From assembly GCA_005888925.1 (NCBI GenBank), contig VBCP01000316.1:1-11624 (forward strand): a DNA stretch of 11,624 nucleotides, given 5' to 3'. How positions within the stretch are numbered: position 1 is the stretch's first letter; each line of letters starts with the position of its first letter. The notes beneath the pieces were generated by a model that was not told the origin of the DNA, searched no databases, and worked only from the letters and a program-made list of their open reading frames with translations. The DNA comes from Betaproteobacteria bacterium (GTDB lineage Bacteria; Pseudomonadota; Gammaproteobacteria; Burkholderiales; SG8-39). Of the stretch, positions 7,137 to 11,624 are shown piece after piece. The translations under genes and the position numbers were made by a program.

Positions 7137-8338
7137 GTCATCAGCTTCGGCGGTGGTCTGCCGTAGAAGCGCGCCTTCCACTGCGGCAGCCAGATCTTGC
7201 GCAGGCGGTAGGCGAGGGCGCCGAGAGTGTTGCGAAACACCCTCACGCCCAGCGTGTTGCGATTGCCGGTGGCGAGCTGGTCCTTGTAGCGGTGCTCGCC
7301 CTTGAGAAAGTCGAACACCTCATTGCCTTCGCCGATCGCGTGCTCGAGCGCGTAGCCGAGCAGCACCCTGCCCGGGTTGGACTTCGCCTTTGCCGGATCG
7401 AAGCCCGCCTGCATCAGATAGATCCGGTTGCGAAAGCGGTAGCAATAGGTGATCGCCGCGATCTCGCCGTCGAGCTCGAGGCAGTACAGGCGCAGCCAGC
7501 CGCGCGGGAAGGCGGACTTGATGCTGCGGCGGTGGAATTCGACGTACTCGGGCGTGGCGAACGACTCGCTGCCGCCCGCTTCCCGCCAGCGGCTGCGGTG
7601 CAGCTCGGTGAGGCGATCGACCGCGCGGTCGAGGCCCGCGAAGTCGTCCCAGACGAAAAAGCGCAGCCGGTGCGCCGCGGCGGCCTTCTTGCGCGCGCTT
7701 TTCAGCCGCGTGCGGCGATCGGAGCTCATCGACTGTAGAAATTCAGGCCACGAGCGCGGCAGGTCCACGTAGGCGATGCGCTCCGACACTTCGCTGAGCC
7801 TCGCGCGGCGCGCCTCGTGCGCCGCCTGCTCGAGCGCGCCCGCGAACACCGACTGCGGATCGATGTCGCTCAGCACCAGCACGTCGGCGCCCGAGAGACG
7901 CAGCGCGGCGCGCGCGAGCTTGCGGGCCACGACGTCCTCGCAGCCGGGCGCGAGCACCGGCCCGAGATCGTCCGGATGCGTGTCGGCTCCGCTGCCGACG
8001 AAGCGCAGGATGCGCACCGGCACGCCGAGCACGGTGAGCTTCTGGACATAAAGGGCGAGAATCCCGACCGTCGCGCCGCGCTCGAGCGCGACCAGGATGC
8101 GCAGCGGCTGCCCGGTGCCGTAGACCTGCCACCATTGGTACTGGAAGAGCCAGGAATTGAACACGCTCGCCGCCACGGCCTGCGAATGGATGCGGTTCCA
8201 TTCGGGCGCCAGGCGCGCGAACTCGTCCGTCGAGGTGAGGAATTGGACGGCGATTTCGCCGCCGGGGGCGCCGTCCCCCGGGACGAGCGAAGCCCTCGGG
8301 GTGAGCCCCGGAATCTGCGCCGCGCCCTTATGCAGCAT
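7133..8338 (-). CDS. FemAB/GNAT-like transferase (BioF2-like Acetyltransf_6 domain)
   Basis: From 8338 the product has 401 residues with two GNAT-like halves. The first begins at VQFLTSTDEFARLAPEWN; the second contains SDRRTRLKSARKKA (206-219), LHRSRWREAGG (246-256), a GEIAAITYCY strand (291-300) and the diagnostic FDFLKGEHRYKDQLATG (342-358). Relatives in cell-envelope and polysaccharide clusters transfer acyl or aminoacyl groups to amines. It is the first gene of a unit with the ATP-grasp ligase and phosphoesterase, joined by an ATGA overlap. The start is uncertain: ATGs at 8338 and 8374 are in frame and neither has a ribosome site. The first 28 residues, low in complexity and rich in Gly, Pro and Ala, lie over two GC hairpins (8262-8310) and may not belong to the fold. 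Confidence 0.82.
   Translation of the reverse strand: MLHKGAAQIPGLTPRASLVPGDGAPGGEIAVQFLTSTDEFARLAPEWNRIHSQAVAASVFNSWLFQYQWWQVYGTGQPLRILVALERGATVGILALYVQKLTVLGVPVRILRFVGSGADTHPDDLGPVLAPGCEDVVARKLARAALRLSGADVLVLSDIDPQSVFAGALEQAAHEARRARLSEVSERIAYVDLPRSWPEFLQSMSSDRRTRLKSARKKAAAAHRLRFFVWDDFAGLDRAVDRLTELHRSRWREAGGSESFATPEYVEFHRRSIKSAFPRGWLRLYCLELDGEIAAITYCYRFRNRIYLMQAGFDPAKAKSNPGRVLLGYALEHAIGEGNEVFDFLKGEHRYKDQLATGNRNTLGVRVFRNTLGALAYRLRKIWLPQWKARFYGRPPPKLMT
8262..8310. repeat. pair of GC-rich hairpins near the start of the transferase gene
   Basis: CCGGGGG (8262-8268) pairs with CCCCCGG (8275-8281) around a six-base loop, and CGGGG (8297-8301) pairs with CCCCG (8306-8310) around TGAG. The two hairpins are 15 bases apart. 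Paired GC hairpins like these are typical of REP/BIME-type extragenic repeats, but here they fall within the annotated 5' coding end. Whether the unit is repeated in the genome cannot be seen in this window. Confidence 0.4.
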
Positions 8339-8421
8339 GCGAGCAGGGTCGCGCAAAAGGCGGCTTGCGGCCATCGGCTGGGGGGATGCGCCGAGTGGGC
8401 CGATGGAGCCATGCCGGCAAT

Positions 8422-8432
8422 GGAATAATTCC
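8422..8432. promoter_or_regulatory. AT-rich palindrome GGAATAATTCC between divergent genes
   Basis: This perfect 5-1-5 palindrome is the only AT-rich patch between the divergent transferase and mak genes, 36 bases before the mak ATG. It contains AATAAT, one mismatch from a -10 box on the plus strand, but no -35 box is apparent. It could be a shared promoter or operator element. Confidence 0.3.
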
Positions 8433-8467
8433 TCGACGATGCTGCCGCCGGACCACGAGCATGAGCC

Positions 8468-9349
8468 ATGAGAATCGGGGTTGACCTCGGCGGCACCAAG
8501 ATCGAGGCATTGGCGCTCGACCCGAAGGGGCGCGAAGTCTTCCGCAAGAGAGTACTGACGCCTCGCGGCGACTACGCCGCGACCCTGGAGGCCGTGGTCG
8601 CGCTGGTGAAGGAGGTCGGCCCGGGCAGCGTCGGGGTCGGCATCCCCGGGGCGCTGTCGCGCGTCACCGGCCTGGTCAAGAACGCGAACTCCACTTGGCT
8701 CATCGGCCGGCCGCTCAAGCAGGACCTCGAGCGCGCGCTTGGACGCGAGGTGCGCGTCGACAACGATGCCAATTGCTTCGCGCTTTCCGAGGCGATCGAT
8801 GGCGCGGGGCAGGGCGCGCACGTCGTGTTCGGCGTGATCCTCGGTACCGGTGTCGGCGCCGGCATCGTGGTCGAGCGCCAGGTGCTCGTCGGCCGCAACG
8901 CGATCGCCGGCGAATGGGGACACAACCCGCTGCCGCTGCCCGCCGCGGCGGACCTGCCGCTGCCGGCCTGCTATTGCGGGCGCTCGGGCTGCATCGAGAC
9001 CTATCTCTCGGGCTCCGGGCTCGAGCGCGAGCACGAGCACCTCACCCAGGAGAAGCTCGCCGCCCGCGAGATTGCCGCGCTGGACGGCGAAGCCCTCGAT
9101 CGCTACATCCAGCGCCTCGCGCGCGCGCTCGCCGGCGTGATCAACCTGCTCGACCCCGACGTCATCGTCCTAGGCGGCGGCATGTCCAATATCGAACGGC
9201 TCTACGCTGAAGTGCCGCGCCGGTGGCTGCGCCACGTGTTTTCCGATCACGTGGCAACGCGCCTGGTGCGCAATGTCCACGGCGATTCGAGCGGCGTGCG
9301 CGGAGCGGCCTGGCTGTGGGATGAACCGCAAGGGGATGCGAAGAAATGA
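8468..9349 (+). CDS. mak: ROK family fructokinase-like sugar kinase
   Basis: The 293-residue product matches E. coli Mak (manno(fructo)kinase) closely along its length by memory comparison: phosphate-binding DLGGTK (residues 6-11), VKNANSTWLIG (70-80), catalytic D100 in DNDANC, ILGTGVGAG (124-132), GEWGHNPLP (148-156), the zinc-site CYCGRSGC (168-175) with H152, LDPDVIVLGGGMSN, and the C-terminal HGDSSGVRGAAWLW block. It should phosphorylate fructose or a related hexose with ATP in the cytoplasm. The ATG at 8468 is next to the family N terminus; only a weak GAG lies upstream. It is divergent from the transferase unit and convergent with the NADH dehydrogenase gene after 15 bases. A related hexose kinase activity cannot be excluded. 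Confidence 0.88.
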   Translation: MRIGVDLGGTKIEALALDPKGREVFRKRVLTPRGDYAATLEAVVALVKEVGPGSVGVGIPGALSRVTGLVKNANSTWLIGRPLKQDLERALGREVRVDNDANCFALSEAIDGAGQGAHVVFGVILGTGVGAGIVVERQVLVGRNAIAGEWGHNPLPLPAAADLPLPACYCGRSGCIETYLSGSGLEREHEHLTQEKLAAREIAALDGEALDRYIQRLARALAGVINLLDPDVIVLGGGMSNIERLYAEVPRRWLRHVFSDHVATRLVRNVHGDSSGVRGAAWLWDEPQGDAKK

Positions 9350-9364
9350 GCCAGTGGGTAGGCG

Positions 9365-10603
9365 TCACCGGCTCTTCATGCCGCGGATAATGATCCGCGC
9401 GTAGCGCTGGTAGGTAAAGTATGCCCACCCCCAGTCGAGCATTACCACGACGCGGTTGCGGAAGTTGATCAGGAAGTAGATGTGCGCGACCAGCCACACC
9501 ATCCAGGCGAGAAAGCCGGAGAGCTTGACCCGTCCGATCACCGCGACCGCGGCATTGCGTCCGATGGTCGCGAGCTGGCCGTAATCGCGGTACTTGAATT
9601 TGACGCTCGGGCGTCCGGCGATGAGCCGCAGGATGTTCTTCGCGGCATGGCGTCCCATCTGCTTCGCCGCGGGCGCGATTCCGGGCACTGCGTCCACCGC
9701 GGCGAGATCGCCCGCGACGAAGACCTCCGGATGGCCGGGCACCGAGAGATCAGGCTCGACTTTCACGCGGCCCGCCCGGTCAAGCGGCGCGCCGAATGTC
9801 GCGCCGAGCGGCGAGGCGGCGACGCCGGCGGCCCAGATCACTGTTTTGCAGGCGATGCGCTCCGCGCCGAGCGACACGCCATCGGCATCGATGCCGGTCA
9901 CTACGCGCCCGGGCCAGACGGTGACGCCGAGGCGCTCGAGCTGAAGCTGCGCCTTCATCGCGAGATCGGCCGGATAGGGCGGCAGCACGCGGCTCGCGCC
10001 TTCGACGAGCACGACGCGCGCACTGTGCGGATCGATGCGGCGGAATTCGCCGCGCAGCGTATGCCGCGCGATCTCGGCGAAGGTGCCGGCGAGCTCGACG
10101 CCGGTCGCGCCGCCGCCGACCACGACGAACGTGAGCCACGCCGCGCGGCGTGCCGGATCGGACTCGCGCTCGGCGCGCTCGAACGCGAGCAGCACGCGGC
10201 GGCGGATCTCGAGCGCATCCTCCAGCGTCTTCAGGCCCGGCGCGAATGGCGCCCATTCGTCGTGCCCGAAATAGCTGAGCGTGGTCCCGGCGGCGACGAT
10301 CAGATAGTCGTAGGCGAGCTCATCGCCGTTCTCGAGGCGCACCAGGCGCCTGGCGAGATCGACCGCGCGTACCTCGCCGAAGAGCACCGTGGTGTTGCGC
10401 TGGTCGGCGAGGATGTGGCGGATCGGGCCCGCGACCGACGGCGCCGAAAGACCGGCCGTCGCTACCTGGTAGAGAAGCGGCGTGAAAAGATGGTGGTTCG
10501 TCCGATCCACCACCGTGACCTCCAGCGGCGCGTGACGTAATGCCTGCGCCGCCCAAAGGCCGCCGAAGCCGCAGCCGACGATGATGACGTGGGGAGGCGA
10601 CAT
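9365..10603 (-). CDS. ndh: type II NADH:quinone oxidoreductase (NDH-2)
   Basis: The 412-residue flavoprotein has the FAD-binding VGCGFGG (residues 9-15), the NADH-binding VVGGGATGVE (161-170), the second FAD contact FVAGDLAAV (295-303), and the quinone-site region APAAKQMGRHAAKN (310-323). The hydrophobic C-terminal stretch around 363-380 (FLAWMVWLVAHIYFLIN) fits monotopic membrane attachment. It would pass electrons from NADH to the quinone pool without pumping protons. I chose the ATG at 10603 because VIIVG follows directly, as in homologues; an in-frame ATG at 10633 would add ten residues, and neither has a strong ribosome site. The gene is divergent from the secreted repeat protein. Other NDH-2-like flavoproteins (such as sulfide:quinone reductases) are unlikely, as no redox cysteine pair is seen. 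Confidence 0.9.
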   Translation of the reverse strand: MSPPHVIIVGCGFGGLWAAQALRHAPLEVTVVDRTNHHLFTPLLYQVATAGLSAPSVAGPIRHILADQRNTTVLFGEVRAVDLARRLVRLENGDELAYDYLIVAAGTTLSYFGHDEWAPFAPGLKTLEDALEIRRRVLLAFERAERESDPARRAAWLTFVVVGGGATGVELAGTFAEIARHTLRGEFRRIDPHSARVVLVEGASRVLPPYPADLAMKAQLQLERLGVTVWPGRVVTGIDADGVSLGAERIACKTVIWAAGVAASPLGATFGAPLDRAGRVKVEPDLSVPGHPEVFVAGDLAAVDAVPGIAPAAKQMGRHAAKNILRLIAGRPSVKFKYRDYGQLATIGRNAAVAVIGRVKLSGFLAWMVWLVAHIYFLINFRNRVVVMLDWGWAYFTYQRYARIIIRGMKSR

Positions 10604-10693
10604 CTGCGGGCGATGATACAAGCTGTTACTCATTTCACCCGGTAGCGGTAGACCGGAATACTGTCGAGCGCGTTGAATGAGCTCCAACATCTG

Positions 10694-10700
10694 AAAGGAG
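10694..10700 (+). promoter_or_regulatory. strong ribosome binding site of the secreted repeat protein
   Basis: AAAGGAG lies six bases before the ATG at 10707. It is one of the clearest translation signals in the window. Confidence 0.8.
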
Positions 10701-10706
10701 CAACTC

Positions 10707-11182
10707 ATGAAATTTGCACGCACCGCCCTCGCCGCCGCGCTCGCCTTTGCTTTCTGCGGCGCGGCATTCGCGCAGGCCGGCACCGTCCAGCGCGACGTCA
10801 ATCAGCAGAACCGCATCGAGCAGGGCCTCAAATCCGGCCAGCTCAACACGCGCGAGGCCGCGCGCCTCGAGCGTGAGGAATCGCGCGTCGAGCGCGACCA
10901 GGCGCGCGCGATGCAGGACGGCAAGCTGAGCCCGGCCGAAAAGGCGCGCCTTGCGCGCGAGCAGAACAAAGTGAGCCGCGACATCTATCGCGAGAAGCAC
11001 GACGCGCAGACCGGCAACCCGAGCTCGGCCTCCTCGCAGCGCAGGCGCGCGACTCGCGGCTCGAAGCGCGCGCCGGCGCCGACGGCAAAGTCGGTCCGCG
11101 TGAGCAGCGCCGCATCCAGAAGAGCGAGAACCGCGAGAGCCGGAAAATCCGCCGCGAGAAGCACGACGCGCAGACGCAGTGA
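10707..11182 (+). pseudogene. secreted charged two-repeat protein, with part of repeat 2 deleted and a frameshift
   Basis: The first frame begins with a clear signal peptide (KFARTALAAALAFAF, likely cut after AFA), then a helical Arg/Glu/Gln-rich unit from VQRDVNQQNR to REKHDAQT (residues 27-102). After SSASSQR (codon 112, about 11042) this frame loses its character. From 11039 another frame reads AQARDSRLEARAGADGK to REKHDAQTQ and stops at 11180-11182; it is the recognisable second half of the same unit. The start of repeat 2, matching about 30 residues of repeat 1 (VQRDVNQQ to LERE), is missing, so the junction is a deletion that also shifts the frame. Without correction the first frame runs on to 11360 as nonsense. 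The intact product would be a periplasmic, coiled-coil-like protein of unknown function. Translation signals look healthy, so decay is recent or the deletion is an assembly error. Confidence 0.7.
10989..11175 (+). repeat. 23-base exact direct repeat marking the ends of the two protein repeats
   Basis: The copies are at 10989-11011 and 11153-11175 and both encode REKHDAQT, in different frames relative to the gene start. They match at all 23 positions (core GAGAAGCACGACGCGCAGAC). This shows that the second half is a copy of the same unit and that the frame changed between them. Confidence 0.9.
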
Positions 11183-11196
11183 CGTAACATGGCCGC

Positions 11197-11604
11197 ATGG
11201 CGGTCGATTTATCGAGGCTTCGCCCCGGTCTTCGGGGCGAAGCTTTTTTAGTCGTCGCCGAAGAGCACACCGCGCCGCGCGTCGGCAGCGGTGCGATTCA
11301 CGTGCTCGCCACGCCGGTGATGATCAACCTGTTCGAAGCCGCCGCCCTGGCGGCCGTTGAGCAGCTACTACCGCCGGGTCACCAGAGTCTCGGCACCGTC
11401 CTCAATGTCCGGCACATCGCGGCCACGCCCATCGGCATGCGTGCGAGCGCATCGGCCATCGTCGAGCGGGTGGACGGCAGGACCATCTACTTCCGACTGG
11501 AAGCGCACGACGAGCGCGAGCTGATCGGCGATGGCACGCACGAGCGCGTGGTGGTGAACGTCGAGAAGTTCGACCAACGGGTGCAACGCAAGCTCGCTCA
11601 GTAA
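11197..11604 (+). CDS. hotdog-fold acyl-CoA thioesterase, FlK-like
   Basis: The 135-residue product resembles the fluoroacetyl-CoA thioesterase FlK and its common bacterial relatives: LATPVMINLFE, QSLGTVLNVRH, AATPIG and IGDGTHERVVVNVEKF. The FlK catalytic residues T42, E50 and H76 have counterparts T39, E47 and H73 with the same spacing (8 and 26). It should hydrolyse a short acyl-CoA thioester in the cytoplasm; relatives in organisms that never meet fluoroacetate are housekeeping enzymes, so no fluoroacetate role is implied. The ATG at 11197 has no good ribosome site but gives the N terminus expected for the family (LRPGLRGEAFLVV). It lies 14 bases after the repeat-protein stop, and its codons 7-18 form a perfect terminator hairpin with T tract. 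Confidence 0.85.
   Translation: MAVDLSRLRPGLRGEAFLVVAEEHTAPRVGSGAIHVLATPVMINLFEAAALAAVEQLLPPGHQSLGTVLNVRHIAATPIGMRASASAIVERVDGRTIYFRLEAHDERELIGDGTHERVVVNVEKFDQRVQRKLAQ
11217..11249 (+). terminator. intrinsic terminator embedded in the first codons of the thioesterase gene
   Basis: GCTTCGCCCCG (11217-11227) and CGGGGCGAAGC (11233-11243) form a perfect 11-base-pair stem with loop GTCTT, followed directly by six T residues (11244-11249). It would end transcription of the upstream repeat-protein gene. It also lies 20 bases inside the thioesterase reading frame and encodes RLRPGLRGEAFL of that protein. Confidence 0.85.
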
Positions 11605-11624
11605 GGCCGCGCGCCGAACAGCCA

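Noticed and set aside
5946..7166. Plus-strand open frame of 406 codons opposite the ATP-grasp gene
   Set aside because: It is low-complexity Arg/Ala/Glu/Val sequence with no motifs, while the minus strand shows the complete ATP-grasp pattern and overlap-coupled start.
8375..9040. N-terminal extension of the transferase frame on the minus strand to 9040
   Set aside because: It is antisense to the well-supported mak gene and lacks any domain.
9482..10540. Long plus-strand open frame of 352 codons opposite the NADH dehydrogenase gene
   Set aside because: The translation is Arg/Ala/Asp/His-rich with no domain motifs, as expected for the antisense of a GC-rich gene; the minus strand carries all NDH-2 motifs.
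10639..10656. Five-base inverted repeat CCGGT...ACCGG upstream of the repeat protein
   Set aside because: The arms are short and such matches are frequent in GC-rich sequence; no promoter elements line up with it.
11189..11251. Short open frame of 20 codons from the ATG at 11189 covering the terminator hairpin, a possible leader peptide
   Set aside because: It has no ribosome site and no run of regulatory codons, so it is not supported as an attenuation peptide.
11043..11360. C-terminal continuation of the secreted repeat protein in its first frame
   Set aside because: Amino-acid character changes abruptly to Arg/Ser/Ala-rich nonsense, the recognisable repeat continues in another frame, and the tail crosses a terminator and the thioesterase start.

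Overview
The window is GC-rich throughout and densely packed, with no gene-free stretch over 300 bases. Gene content suggests a betaproteobacterium or close relative: a type II NADH dehydrogenase, an HtpX-family protease, an E. coli Mak-like ROK kinase, a GMC oxidoreductase and a DUF547 protein. This assignment comes from gene content and codon character only. No tRNA, rRNA, CRISPR array or recognisable insertion sequence was seen.

Layout. (1) Bases 1-1894, plus strand: the 3' part of an alpha/beta hydrolase, a ferritin-like diiron protein whose putative iron ligands match the AurF N-oxygenase pattern, a strong inverted repeat, and a 62-residue DUF1127-like protein. (2) Bases 1891-4361, minus strand: a GMC oxidoreductase followed after 24 bases by an htpX gene broken by an internal deletion plus frameshift. 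(3) Bases 4407-5156, plus: a DUF547 protein. (4) Bases 5149-8338, minus: a tightly overlapping three-gene unit coding for a FemAB/GNAT-like transferase, an ATP-grasp ligase and a calcineurin-like phosphoesterase. (5) Bases 8468-9349, plus: a fructokinase-like ROK kinase. (6) Bases 9365-10603, minus: a type II NADH:quinone oxidoreductase. (7) Bases 10707-11604, plus: a secreted two-repeat charged protein gene that has lost part of its second repeat and changed frame, then an FlK-like hotdog thioesterase whose first codons contain a complete intrinsic-terminator structure.

The three-gene unit in region 4 is the best candidate for an undescribed pathway. A transferase of the FemAB/GNAT fold, a carboxylate-amine ligase-type ATP-grasp enzyme and a phosphoesterase are translationally coupled, which suggests joint modification of a peptide, glycan or small molecule. 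Its substrate cannot be read from the sequence. The AurF-like protein is the second candidate. The two broken genes (htpX and the repeat protein) each show a clean deletion of a few dozen bases that shifts the frame. This could be true gene decay or an assembly error.
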